64,000 nucleotides of DNA from Stenotrophomonas maltophilia. Its GTDB lineage: Bacteria; Pseudomonadota; Gammaproteobacteria; Xanthomonadales; Xanthomonadaceae. The notes beneath the pieces are model-generated. The model saw nothing but the letters and a program-made list of their open reading frames with translations. It did not search any database and was not told the DNA's origin. The stretch lies in the NCBI GenBank assembly GCA_002387845.1, contig DGLB01000034.1, forward strand, positions 1 through 64,000. Direction: 5' to 3'. A program made the translations under genes and the position numbers. Shown here piece by piece: positions 52,160-60,669 of the stretch. Each line of letters begins with the position of its first letter. The first letter of the stretch is position 1.

Positions 52160-52594
52160 ATGAGTGACAATGAAACGGTCGGCGTGCCAGAGCTGGTCGA
52201 GCAATTGTGTTCGCTGGATGCTGGCATCCAGGAGGTTGCTGCGAATGAAGCTGTGCAGTTGCTGCAGTCAGTGGCTCGTGCGCATGACCTCGACGCAGAT
52301 TCCTGCCGTTGGTGGGGGTCATTGAAGAATGCGCGGACATTTCCGTACCAGAGCGATTTTTCGGAGTGGAAAGAGCGGCTGAGTTCATTGCTGCAGGAGA
52401 TGGGCGCAGATGGCTTCTATCTGGCGGTCACCGACGATGAACCGCCGCCCTGGCCTGTGGTTAGTGTGCAGCCTCACGTACGCTTGCCCGACCTGATAGG
52501 GGAAATGCAGTACTTTGAGTACTTCGTGTTCTCCAAGGACTTCGCAGGAATTGTCTTTGATGCGCACACCAATGAGCTATTTGCTTCGTCGTAG
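52160..52594 (+). CDS. Orphan cytoplasmic protein of unknown function
   Basis: This encodes 144 residues from ATG 52160, which has AGGAAAGA upstream. It is acidic and soluble with no signal or membrane segment. Aromatic-rich stretches (RWWGSLKNARTFPYQSDF, MQYFEYFVFSKDFAG) and DDEPPPWPVV are visible. The pattern recalls small SMI1/SUKH- or DUF6756-like proteins, often linked to immunity, but I cannot assign a family. It is more AT-rich than its surroundings and flanked by REP elements. Confidence 0.52.
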   Translation: MSDNETVGVPELVEQLCSLDAGIQEVAANEAVQLLQSVARAHDLDADSCRWWGSLKNARTFPYQSDFSEWKERLSSLLQEMGADGFYLAVTDDEPPPWPVVSVQPHVRLPDLIGEMQYFEYFVFSKDFAGIVFDAHTNELFASS

Positions 52595-52678
52595 CGCGGT
52601 TTGGTTCGCTGATTACCAAGCAGGCATTACAGTCTGATCATTCCTCGACCCAGGCGGGCGGCGTGCAGCGTTGTTACG

Positions 52679-52700
52679 GACGCGCATGGCGCGTCGCTAC
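52679..52700 (-). repeat. GTAG-type REP element supplying the xylR stop codon
   Basis: On the minus strand the unit reads GTAGCGACGCGCCATGCGCG plus TC. Its TAG (52697-52699) ends the LacI-type regulator gene. Confidence 0.74.
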
Positions 52701-53746
52701 GGCTTGGCCACCGACCCGCGTAGGATCAGGCGGTGCGGCAGCACCCGGTTGACGATGCCGCGCCCTGATCCCTGGGGATGCCGAATCTCCCGCAGCAGAA
52801 TCTCAACCGCCGCATCCGCCATCTCCGCCACCGGCTGATGCAGGGTGGTCAGCTCCGGCCACACCATGGTCGCAGCCGACGTGTCATCGAAGCCAACCAC
52901 CGAAAGGTCACCAGGTACGTCCAGGCCTCGCCGGTGCGCGACCGAAACCACCGCTGACGCCATGTCATCGTTGCTGGCAAAGATCGCCGTGGGCCGATTG
53001 CGCAGCGACAACAGCCGTTCCGCGGCCTGAAGCCCGGAACGGTAGGTGAAATGACCGGGCTGGACAACGCTGTCATCGAACGCAATGCCCGCTGCGGAGA
53101 GGGCATCCAGATAGCCCAGCCAACGATGTGCGCTGGCGGTCTGGTTGGGGTCGCCCTTGATGTAGCCGATCCGCCGGTGCCCCTGTGCAATCAGATGCGA
53201 CACCATCTCGTAGCTGGCGCGATGGTCGTCGATGCGCACGCACGAAACCTTGTCGCTGAGATGGCCCGAGGCGATCGCCACGACTGGAATGCCGGCCTGA
53301 ACAAACTCCATGACGATGGCGCGGGATTCGCACAACGGCGGCGGCAGAATGACGCCCGCCACATTGTCGGCCAGCTGGCGCGCCGCCTCACGCCGCGCCT
53401 TGGAGTCCAGCCCGTCCCAGGTGGCGATCATCAGCTGCGCCGCCGCACGGGTAGAGCCGCGCAGGGCACCGACCAGCAGTTCGCGCAGATAGCTTGAACT
53501 GGGATTGGTGTAGATCAGCGCAATGCTCACGTGCTGCGCGGCGGCCAGCGCACTGGCGGCGGGGTTGGGGCGATAGTCCAGTTCGCGCACGCTGCGCAGC
53601 ACCCGGTCGCGGTTGCCTTCGCGCACGCTGGCGTGCCCATTCATTACACGCGAAACCGTCATCGGCGAGACGCCGGCATGCGCGGCTACTTCATCAATCG
53701 TGATTGCACTCGCTTTCCGACGGACCACCTTGCTGCTGTTTTTCAC
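52697..53746 (-). CDS. xylR: LacI-family regulator of the xylan/xylose locus
   Basis: This regulator of about 349 residues has a LacI helix-turn-helix (ITIDEVAAHAGVSPMTVSRVMNGHA) and a periplasmic-binding-like effector domain (VSIALIYTNPSSSYLRELLVGAL, RPTAIFASNDDMASAVVSVA, DLSVVGFDDTSAATMVWPELTT). I prefer GTG 53746, which has AAGGAA upstream; an ATG at 53773 would add nine residues. It is divergent from the TonB receptor gene, and the TGGTAGCGCTACCA palindrome between them is its likely operator. It probably represses the locus until xylose or a xylo-oligosaccharide binds. The stop lies in a REP element. Confidence 0.87.
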   Translation of the reverse strand: MKNSSKVVRRKASAITIDEVAAHAGVSPMTVSRVMNGHASVREGNRDRVLRSVRELDYRPNPAASALAAAQHVSIALIYTNPSSSYLRELLVGALRGSTRAAAQLMIATWDGLDSKARREAARQLADNVAGVILPPPLCESRAIVMEFVQAGIPVVAIASGHLSDKVSCVRIDDHRASYEMVSHLIAQGHRRIGYIKGDPNQTASAHRWLGYLDALSAAGIAFDDSVVQPGHFTYRSGLQAAERLLSLRNRPTAIFASNDDMASAVVSVAHRRGLDVPGDLSVVGFDDTSAATMVWPELTTLHQPVAEMADAAVEILLREIRHPQGSGRGIVNRVLPHRLILRGSVAKP

Positions 53747-53818
53747 GCAATGGGTTCCTTTGCTGCGCTGCATGATGACAAAGAAGTTACCGGGTGATTA
53801 GTCTGCGCCCTGACGAGA

Positions 53819-53832
53819 TGGTAGCGCTACCA
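53819..53832. promoter_or_regulatory. xyl-box operator before the TonB receptor gene
   Basis: TGGTAGCGCTACCA is a perfect 14-bp palindrome of LacI-operator form and matches the known Xanthomonas xyl box closely. The same 12-bp core recurs before xylB. It lies between xylR and the receptor operon. Confidence 0.8.
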
Positions 53833-54020
53833 CTGGGCCGGCGTAAGACGCAGTTCGCGCCCCCCATGCCATGCGGTCGTTCTGGCAGTTCTGAAAGCGA
53901 GTTTGAGTCGCCGTGCGCCTTCCGCGCACTGCGATGTTCGGTGTGGAAAACGGGCTGCGCCCGTGCGTGCCCCTGGGAGGGGCGATACATCCATTCGATC
54001 GTATGTCAGAGGGGAGAGTC

Positions 54021-54071
54021 ATGAGTGCTTGTACTTTCCGTCGTACCGCGCAGCTGAGGGCCCGTTCATGA
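54021..54071 (+). CDS. Possible 16-codon leader peptide coupled to the TonB receptor
   Basis: ATG 54021 follows the strong ribosome site GAGGGGAGAG and opens a 16-codon reading frame, MSACTFRRTAQLRARS. Its TGA overlaps the receptor ATG as ATGA (54068-54071). The receptor itself has only a weaker GAGGG before it. This suggests translation of the leader helps or tunes receptor synthesis. The peptide has no other recognisable feature. Confidence 0.45.
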   Translation: MSACTFRRTAQLRARS

Positions 54072-57000
54072 GCCGCAAGCTGGCGAAGTTCAAATCCCGG
54101 GCCATGTTCACCTTTGTCGGTGGCATCCTGGTCATCAATCCCGCGTTCGCGCAGGACGCCACCACCGCCGATCCTGCCCCGCAACAGCAGCAGGCCCAGG
54201 CCAGCCCGACCCAGCTGGACACGGTCCAGGTCACTGGCATCCGCAACAGCCTCAGCCAGGCGATGGACATCAAGCGCGACTCGGCCGGCGTGGTCGATGC
54301 GATCAGTGCCGAGGACATCGGCAAGTTCCCCGATACCAACCTGGCCGAATCGCTGCAGCGCATCACCGGCATCTCGATCGAGCGCCGTGACGGCGAGGGC
54401 GCGCAGGTCACCGCGCGTGGCTTCGGTCCGCAGTTCAACATGGTGACCCTCAACGGGCGCCAGATGCCCGGTGCCGACGCGTTCGGCGCGGCCGGTCAGG
54501 TGGCCATCGGCGGTATTGACGGCGGCACCCGCGCATTCAACTTTGCCCAGCTGGCCGCCGAAGCCATCAATGGCATCGAGGTCTACAAGACCAGCCAGGC
54601 CAATGTGCCCAGCGGCGGCATTGGTGCCACCATCAACATCCTGACCGCGCGGCCGTTCGACCACAACGGCATGGTCGCCAGTGCCGGGGCCAAGGCGGTC
54701 TACGATGACAGCCAGCCGTTCGACAGTGACCTGACCCCGGAACTGTCCGGTATCTTCAGTTACAGCAACCCGGACAAGACCTGGGGCGTCGGTGTCAGCG
54801 CCAGCTACCAGAAGCGCAAGGGTGGCTCGGTACAGGCCACCAACAACTACTGGAACATCCAGCCGTGGACCGGCACGATGCCGGGCAATCCGACCGTGAC
54901 CAATGCCCCCGCGGTGGGCGCGTTGTACGCGAGGCCGAACGATCTTCGCTATGCTTTCTCGGAGTTCGAGCGCGAGCGCATCAATGGCCAGGCGGTGCTG
55001 CAGTTCGCCCCCACCGATGGGGTGATCCTGACGGTGGACTACACCTATTCGACCAACGAGATCGAAGAGAAGCGTGGCGAGCAGGGCATGTGGCTGCAGA
55101 ACAGCAACTACACCGACGTCACCTTCGATACCAGTGGTGCGATTGCCACGCCGGTCTATATCCGTGAAATCGCCGGTACCAAGGACTTCGGGCTTGAACA
55201 GCAGCGCAGCATGCAGAAGTACAAGCTGGGTTCGCTGGGCTTCAATGCCGTGTGGGACGTCACCGACCGGTTCAAGCTGAGCTTCGATGCGCACAATTCG
55301 AAGAACGAAAGCCTTCCGAACGATCCGCTGACCGGCGGTGGTTCCATTTTCAGCAGCATCGCCGGTACCAACAACTGCACCACCGGGCCGCACTGTGGTG
55401 GGTCCTGGGTACAGGAGATGGTGTTCAACAACGGTCTGCCGGTGGGCACCCAGGTCTGGTATCCGACCACGGCCGACGCCATCGCCAAGACCAATGGCGT
55501 GGTCAACCCGGGCTTCGTGCCGGGCGAGATCGGTTCGCAGGTGCTGCGCATCAACTCGCAGACCCAGATCAGCGAGATCAAGCAGGGCCGCGTCGACGGC
55601 GAGTGGAGCTTCGACAAGGGCCGCTTCCAGTTTGGCGTGGACTCCAGCAAGCAGACCACCCACCGCATCCAGGCCGCGGAAAACTACAACACCCTGGGCG
55701 ACTGGGGCGTGGCCAATGTGGATGGTGATGTCGCCAACGGGCTGATGGATCTGCTGCAGCCGGTCGACATCGTCGGCCTGTTCGACGACTATAGTGCCAA
55801 CAGCTTCACCGCCTGGCGCGGCGATGCCGGCCGGCTCGCGCAGTGGGCGGCGGACAACTACGGTGCCAGCCTGGGCGTCAGCCCACAGAACGCCGCCGAC
55901 AACCGGGTGGAAGAGAAGACCAAGTCGGCCTACTTCCAGGTCGAGCTGGATGGCGAACTGGGCGGCATGCGCACCAACACGCGGCTGGGCGTCCGTTATG
56001 AAACCACCGACGTGGTGTCGACGTCGATCATCGCCATTCCCGAGGCGATCGAGTGGCAGTCGAACAACGACTTCCGCGTGGTGCTGTCGGACGAGCAGCA
56101 ACCGTTCACCGAAAAGAACAAGTACAGCTACATCCTTCCCAATCTCGATTTCAGCATCGACCTGATGGACGACCTGAAGGGGCGCGTCTCGTTCGGCAAG
56201 AGCATCGCGCGTGCGCCGATCGGCAACCTCTATGCAGGCCCGACCGCACAGCAGCCGTTCGGCTCGGTGCTGATCGACCCGTCCGTGCGGGCCAGCGGCA
56301 CGGCACAGAACCCGCAGCTGAAGCCGCTGGAATCGGACAACCTGGACCTGGCGCTGGAGTGGTACTTCGCGGATGCCAGCTATGTGTCGGTGACGTACTG
56401 GAACAAGCAGGTTGCCAACTTCATCGGCAACACCATCGTGCAGGAGAATCTGTACGGTCTGCGTGATCCCACCTCCGGTCCGGATGCACAGGCGGCGCTG
56501 GCCTTCCTGACCAGTGGCGCCTGCGTCAGCCAGGTGGGGGCAGCCAACGCCGCTGCCTGTAACGCCAACGACACCGCGCTGTTCACCGCGCTGGCGCTGC
56601 TGCGCAACAACCCGGCCGGGCTGGGGGCCTACGACGGTACCGATGCACAGGTTCTGGCTACCGAAGCGGCCTACGACCTGTATGGCACGGCGGCCGACCC
56701 GCTGTACCAGTTCAACGTCAACCGGCCCATCAACCAGAACGAGTCCAAGTTGCACGGCTGGGAGCTGGGCGGGCAGTACTTCTTCGGTGACACCGGGTTC
56801 GGCGTGCTGGCCAACTACACCATCGTCAACGGTGACGTGGGCTACAACGATGCGGGTGACCCGAACATCGACCAGTTCTCGCTCACCGGCCTGAGCGATA
56901 CCGCCAACGTGATGCTGATGTACGAAAAGTATGGCTGGTCGGTCCGCCTGGCCTGGAACTGGCGCGACGAGTACCTGATTCTGGCCAACCAAGGGGCCAG

Positions 57001-57202
57001 CCGAAACCCGTACTATGTGGAAGAGTACGACCAGTGGGATCTCAGCGTGAACTACACCCTGAATGACAACTGGTCGTTCGGCCTGGAAGCGATCAACCTG
57101 ACCGGTGAGGACGTCCGCTGGCGTTCGCGCACCTCGCAGATGATCGTGAAACTGGCTGACCAGAGTCCGCGTTACATGCTGGGCGTCCGTTACCGGTTCT
57201 GA
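54068..57202 (+). CDS. TonB-dependent receptor of the xylan locus
   Basis: This 1044-residue outer-membrane receptor has a signal peptide (AMFTFVGGILVINPAFA), a glutamine-rich linker, a TonB box (QLDTVQVTGIRNSLSQAMDI), a plug (ISAEDIGKFPDTNLAESLQR, TARGFGPQFNMVTLNGRQMP) and a barrel ending in PRYMLGVRYRF. Its size and sequence fit the xylan-type receptors of Xanthomonas and Caulobacter. It should import xylo-oligosaccharides. It heads a co-directional block with the SapC-like, cupin-like and halogenase-like genes and lies under a xyl box. Confidence 0.92.
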   Translation: MSRKLAKFKSRAMFTFVGGILVINPAFAQDATTADPAPQQQQAQASPTQLDTVQVTGIRNSLSQAMDIKRDSAGVVDAISAEDIGKFPDTNLAESLQRITGISIERRDGEGAQVTARGFGPQFNMVTLNGRQMPGADAFGAAGQVAIGGIDGGTRAFNFAQLAAEAINGIEVYKTSQANVPSGGIGATINILTARPFDHNGMVASAGAKAVYDDSQPFDSDLTPELSGIFSYSNPDKTWGVGVSASYQKRKGGSVQATNNYWNIQPWTGTMPGNPTVTNAPAVGALYARPNDLRYAFSEFERERINGQAVLQFAPTDGVILTVDYTYSTNEIEEKRGEQGMWLQNSNYTDVTFDTSGAIATPVYIREIAGTKDFGLEQQRSMQKYKLGSLGFNAVWDVTDRFKLSFDAHNSKNESLPNDPLTGGGSIFSSIAGTNNCTTGPHCGGSWVQEMVFNNGLPVGTQVWYPTTADAIAKTNGVVNPGFVPGEIGSQVLRINSQTQISEIKQGRVDGEWSFDKGRFQFGVDSSKQTTHRIQAAENYNTLGDWGVANVDGDVANGLMDLLQPVDIVGLFDDYSANSFTAWRGDAGRLAQWAADNYGASLGVSPQNAADNRVEEKTKSAYFQVELDGELGGMRTNTRLGVRYETTDVVSTSIIAIPEAIEWQSNNDFRVVLSDEQQPFTEKNKYSYILPNLDFSIDLMDDLKGRVSFGKSIARAPIGNLYAGPTAQQPFGSVLIDPSVRASGTAQNPQLKPLESDNLDLALEWYFADASYVSVTYWNKQVANFIGNTIVQENLYGLRDPTSGPDAQAALAFLTSGACVSQVGAANAAACNANDTALFTALALLRNNPAGLGAYDGTDAQVLATEAAYDLYGTAADPLYQFNVNRPINQNESKLHGWELGGQYFFGDTGFGVLANYTIVNGDVGYNDAGDPNIDQFSLTGLSDTANVMLMYEKYGWSVRLAWNWRDEYLILANQGASRNPYYVEEYDQWDLSVNYTLNDNWSFGLEAINLTGEDVRWRSRTSQMIVKLADQSPRYMLGVRYRF

Positions 57203-57282
57203 GCCGGTAACGGGTGGCAACAGGGTGCCGCTGCTTCGGTGGCGGCACCTTCGCAAGGTTCCTGATCGAATCGGACGACACC

Positions 57283-58041
57283 ATGCCGCGTTACGAAATG
57301 CTCAACAACATCGCCCACCGTGACCTGCGCGTGGCTACCGGGTTCGGGCCCGAGTTTGGTGACGCGGTGGGCATGGTGCCGGCGTATCCGAGCGAGTTCG
57401 CCGAACTGCAGCGGGAGTACCCGATCTTCCTGCGCCGGGACACCGCCTCGGGTGAGTGGCAGTCGGTCGTCCTGCTCGGCTTTGAGCAGCATGAGAATCT
57501 GTACCTGCAGGACGGCCGCTGGAATGCCGCCTACCTGCCGGGGGCCGCGGCCAAGGGGCCGTTCCTGATCGGCTTCCAGGAGCAGCACATCGATGGCGCG
57601 CTTACCCAGGAAGCGGTGCTGCACGTGGATCTTGAGCACCCGCGGGTGACCGCCCGGCAGGGCGAACCGGTGTTCCTGCCGCAGGGCGGCAATACGCCGT
57701 ACCTGGACCATATTGCGGGTGTGCTGCGCGGCATTCACGAGGGTCACGCCTATGGCACGCAGATGTTCGCGATGCTCGAGGCACACGGCTTGATCCAGCC
57801 GGTGGCGCTGGACGTGCAGGTCGACCCGCAGCACCGGGTGAACGTCAATGGGCTGCACGCCATCGACCGGGATCGTCTGGCCCAGCTGGACGGCGCGGCA
57901 CTGGCCGAACTCAATCGCGCCGGCTACCTGGAGGGTGCCTACCTAATGCTGGCATCGCTGCACAACATGCGCCGCCTGATTGCCGAGAAGCAGCGGCGCC
58001 TGCGCGTGCAGGATGCCGCCGCCGCGGCCGTCCGGAACTGA
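57283..58041 (+). CDS. SapC-like protein
   Basis: This 252-residue cytoplasmic protein matches the SapC-like family found next to TonB receptors in Xanthomonadaceae and Caulobacter: MLNNIAHRDLRVATGFGPEF, VPAYPSEFAELQREYPIFLR, AAYLPGAAAKGPFLIGFQE. The family role is unknown, though it is constant in these loci. ATG 57283 is used. It follows the receptor by 80 bases and is followed after three bases by the cupin-like gene. Confidence 0.85.
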   Translation: MPRYEMLNNIAHRDLRVATGFGPEFGDAVGMVPAYPSEFAELQREYPIFLRRDTASGEWQSVVLLGFEQHENLYLQDGRWNAAYLPGAAAKGPFLIGFQEQHIDGALTQEAVLHVDLEHPRVTARQGEPVFLPQGGNTPYLDHIAGVLRGIHEGHAYGTQMFAMLEAHGLIQPVALDVQVDPQHRVNVNGLHAIDRDRLAQLDGAALAELNRAGYLEGAYLMLASLHNMRRLIAEKQRRLRVQDAAAAAVRN

Positions 58042-58044
58042 GCC

Positions 58045-59064
58045 GTGCTGCACGGCGTAGCCATGCGCACACTGGACGGGCTTGACCCCGCCGCACTGGC
58101 GATGGAGGCACTGGTGGCGGCCGGTGAGCCGGTGGTGCTGCGCGGCATTGCCCGCGACTGGGCGCTGGTCCAGGCAGGTCGGCGTTCCACCCAGGCGGCG
58201 CTGGACTATCTGCGTGGGTTCGACGCCGGGGTGCCGGTGCAGTACTCATTCGGCGGTCCCGAGATCGAAGGCCGCCCGTTCTACAACGCTGATTTCACCG
58301 CGTTGAACTTCGAGGTCCGGCGCGGGCTGTTGAGCCAGGTGCTGGACGAGATCGCCGGTACCTTCGATGTGCCGCACCCGCCGACCTATTACGTGGCGTC
58401 GCTGCTGATCGAGCGGGCATTGCCGGGTTTCGCCCTGGCCAATGACGCCGGCCTGGCCGCACAGGGTATCAACGCTGCGGCCAGCATCTGGATCGGCAAC
58501 CGGGTGACGGCCTCCTGCCATTACGACACACCGGACAACCTGGCCTGCTGTGCGGTCGGCCGCCGCCGGTTCACGCTGTTCCCGCCGGAACAGATCGACA
58601 ACCTCTACCCGGGCCCGCTGGAGCCGACGCCGGGCGGCCAGGTGGTCAGCGTGGTCGATTTCGACCACCCGGATTTCGAACGCCATCCGCGCTTCCGTGA
58701 CGCACTGGCCAGTGCGCAGAGCGCCGTGCTGGAACCCGGGGACGCCGTGTTCATTCCTAGCATGTGGTGGCACCACGTGCGCAGCCTTGAGCCGTTCAAC
58801 GTGCTGGTGAACTACTGGTGGCGCAGTTCGCCGGCCTTCCTGTCGTCACCGCTGCCTGCGTTGCAGCACGCCATGTGGGCGCTGCGCGATCTGCCGGAGC
58901 GGGAGAAGCAGGCCTGGGCAAAAATCTTCGAGTACTACGTTTTCGGTTCCGCTGGGCAGGCCGGGCAGCACCTGCCTGAAGCCGCACGCGGGGAACTGGC
59001 ACCGTTCGACGAGACGCTGGCGCGCCGCGTGCGCGCGCAGCTGCTGGGTCGACTCAATCGTTGA
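58045..59064 (+). CDS. Cupin-like/JmjC-type (PASS1) protein
   Basis: This 339-residue protein resembles the cupin_8/JmjC family of iron- and 2-oxoglutarate-dependent oxygenases. A possible iron site is visible: His159 and Asp161 in SCHYDTPDN and His243 or His244 in PSMWWHHV. GEPVVLRGIARDW at the start and GRRRFTLFPPEQIDNLYPG in the middle are typical. Its substrate is unknown; such genes regularly lie between SapC-like and halogenase-like genes in receptor loci. GTG 58045 is the start. Confidence 0.85.
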   Translation: MLHGVAMRTLDGLDPAALAMEALVAAGEPVVLRGIARDWALVQAGRRSTQAALDYLRGFDAGVPVQYSFGGPEIEGRPFYNADFTALNFEVRRGLLSQVLDEIAGTFDVPHPPTYYVASLLIERALPGFALANDAGLAAQGINAAASIWIGNRVTASCHYDTPDNLACCAVGRRRFTLFPPEQIDNLYPGPLEPTPGGQVVSVVDFDHPDFERHPRFRDALASAQSAVLEPGDAVFIPSMWWHHVRSLEPFNVLVNYWWRSSPAFLSSPLPALQHAMWALRDLPEREKQAWAKIFEYYVFGSAGQAGQHLPEAARGELAPFDETLARRVRAQLLGRLNR

Positions 59065-59077
59065 AGGGAGCATCACA

Positions 59078-60607
59078 TTGAACGCTGCGAACACAAGCGA
59101 AGGACGGATCCGCCGGGTGGTCATCGCCGGTGGTGGCACGGCCGGCTGGCTGGCCGGGTGCGCGCTGTCGCATCAGTTTCGTGACCAGCTTGAGATCACC
59201 TTGGTGGAATCCGAGCAGATCGGAACCGTCGGGGTGGGCGAGTCGACGGTGCCGCCCATCCGCACCTTCCACCGCTTCCTGCAGATTGACGAGCAGGAGT
59301 TCCTGCGCGAGGTGGCCGGTACCTTCAAGCTGTCGATCTCGTTCGAGAACTGGCGTCGTCCCGGTGAACGCTTCTTCCATCCGTTCGGCACCATCGGGCA
59401 GAACACCTGGGCCACGCCGTTCCACCACTTCTGGCTGGACAGCCTGCGTCGTGGCATGCCCTCGGACCTGGGCGATTTCTGCCTGGAAAGCCTGGCCTCG
59501 CGGGGCGACCAGTTCTCGCTCGATACCCAGCCGCAGGTGAGCTACGCCTATCACTTCGACGCCGGGCTGTATGCGAAATTCCTGCGCCGCCGGGCCGAGG
59601 CGCAGGGTCTGCGCCGCGTCGAAGGCAAGATCCGCGAGGTCCGCCAGCACGCGCATGACGGCGCGGTGCAGGCGCTGGTGCTGGAGGACGGGCAGGTCAT
59701 CGAGGGCGATCTGTTCATTGACTGCACCGGCTTCCGCGGTCTGCTGATCGAGCAGACCTTGAAGACCGGCTACGAAGACTGGCACGAATGGCTGCCCAGT
59801 GACCGTGCGGTAGCGGTGCAGACCGCATCGGTACAGCCGCCGGTGCCTTACACGCGCGCAATCGCGCACGAGGCGGGGTGGCGCTGGCACATCGCGCTGC
59901 AACACCGGGTCGGCTGCGGACTGGTGTTCTCCAGCCGCCACATGTCCGATGACGAGGCGCACGCCAAGCTGCTGCGCGATGTCGAAGGCGAGCCGCTGCG
60001 CGATCCCTGGCTGGTGCCGTTCCGCAGCGGGCGCCGCTTGAAAGCCTGGAACCGCAACGTGGTCTCGCTGGGGCTGGCCAGCGGCTTCATCGAGCCGCTG
60101 GAATCGACCAGCATCCACCTGACCATCAGCGCGGTGGTGCGGTTGATCCAGCTGTTCCCGTTCGACGGCATCAGTCCGTCGCTGGCACGGCTGTTCAACG
60201 AGGTCAGCCAGCAGGAAATGGAACACATCCGCGATTTCATCATCCTGCACTACCACGCCAACCAGCGCGACGAACCCATGTGGAAGGCCTGCCGTGAGAT
60301 GGCGCTGCCGGAGTCGCTGGACATCCGGCTGCAAGCCTGGCGTGAGCGCGCGCATGCGTGGCAGGACCCCGGCGAGCTGTTCCGGGTGGATTCCTGGACC
60401 AGCGTGCTGATGGGGCAGGGGATCCAGCCGGGGTCCCCGCATCCGCTGGCGCGCGCCCTCGGCGACGCCGACCTGCGCACATTGCTGGCGCGGATCCAGC
60501 AGCCGCTGCAGCAGGCGGTTGCCGGGATGCCGTCGCAGGACGCGTTCATCGAGCGCTACTGCAGGGCCGCACCGGAGGTGTGGCCGGTACGGTTGGCAAT
60601 GGCATAG
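59078..60607 (+). CDS. Flavin-dependent tryptophan halogenase-like protein
   Basis: This 509-residue protein is of the PrnA type. FAD-binding GGGTAGW lies at 18-24, GVGESTVPP follows, the catalytic Lys is Lys84 (GTFKLSI), and the active-site Glu is near 339 (SGFIEPLEST). The halogenase motif WxWxIP reads WRWHIA at 268-273, with the proline replaced by alanine. It starts at TTG 59078 after GAAGGGAG. In Xanthomonadaceae such genes are regular members of TonB-receptor loci, and some have been shown to brominate indoles. Whether this one halogenates anything is open. Confidence 0.87.
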   Translation: MNAANTSEGRIRRVVIAGGGTAGWLAGCALSHQFRDQLEITLVESEQIGTVGVGESTVPPIRTFHRFLQIDEQEFLREVAGTFKLSISFENWRRPGERFFHPFGTIGQNTWATPFHHFWLDSLRRGMPSDLGDFCLESLASRGDQFSLDTQPQVSYAYHFDAGLYAKFLRRRAEAQGLRRVEGKIREVRQHAHDGAVQALVLEDGQVIEGDLFIDCTGFRGLLIEQTLKTGYEDWHEWLPSDRAVAVQTASVQPPVPYTRAIAHEAGWRWHIALQHRVGCGLVFSSRHMSDDEAHAKLLRDVEGEPLRDPWLVPFRSGRRLKAWNRNVVSLGLASGFIEPLESTSIHLTISAVVRLIQLFPFDGISPSLARLFNEVSQQEMEHIRDFIILHYHANQRDEPMWKACREMALPESLDIRLQAWRERAHAWQDPGELFRVDSWTSVLMGQGIQPGSPHPLARALGDADLRTLLARIQQPLQQAVAGMPSQDAFIERYCRAAPEVWPVRLAMA

Positions 60608-60637
60608 CCGCACGCCGGCTTTGTCACGGCCGCTTGT

Positions 60638-60649
60638 GGTAGCGCTACC
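60638..60649. promoter_or_regulatory. xyl-box operator before xylB
   Basis: GGTAGCGCTACC, the same perfect palindrome as the core of the site at 53819-53832, lies 31 bases after the halogenase-like gene and 21 before xylB. It probably lets XylR control xylB-xylA as a separate unit. Confidence 0.78.
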
Positions 60650-60669
60650 TTCTGAAATGCACGAGGCGA

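Noticed and set aside
59078..60607. Loss of the catalytic lysine in the halogenase-like protein
   Set aside because: A first alignment next to the GVGEST motif suggested Thr. The catalytic lysine of PrnA lies further on (GAFKAAIKF), and the matching segment here is GTFKLSISF, so Lys84 is kept.
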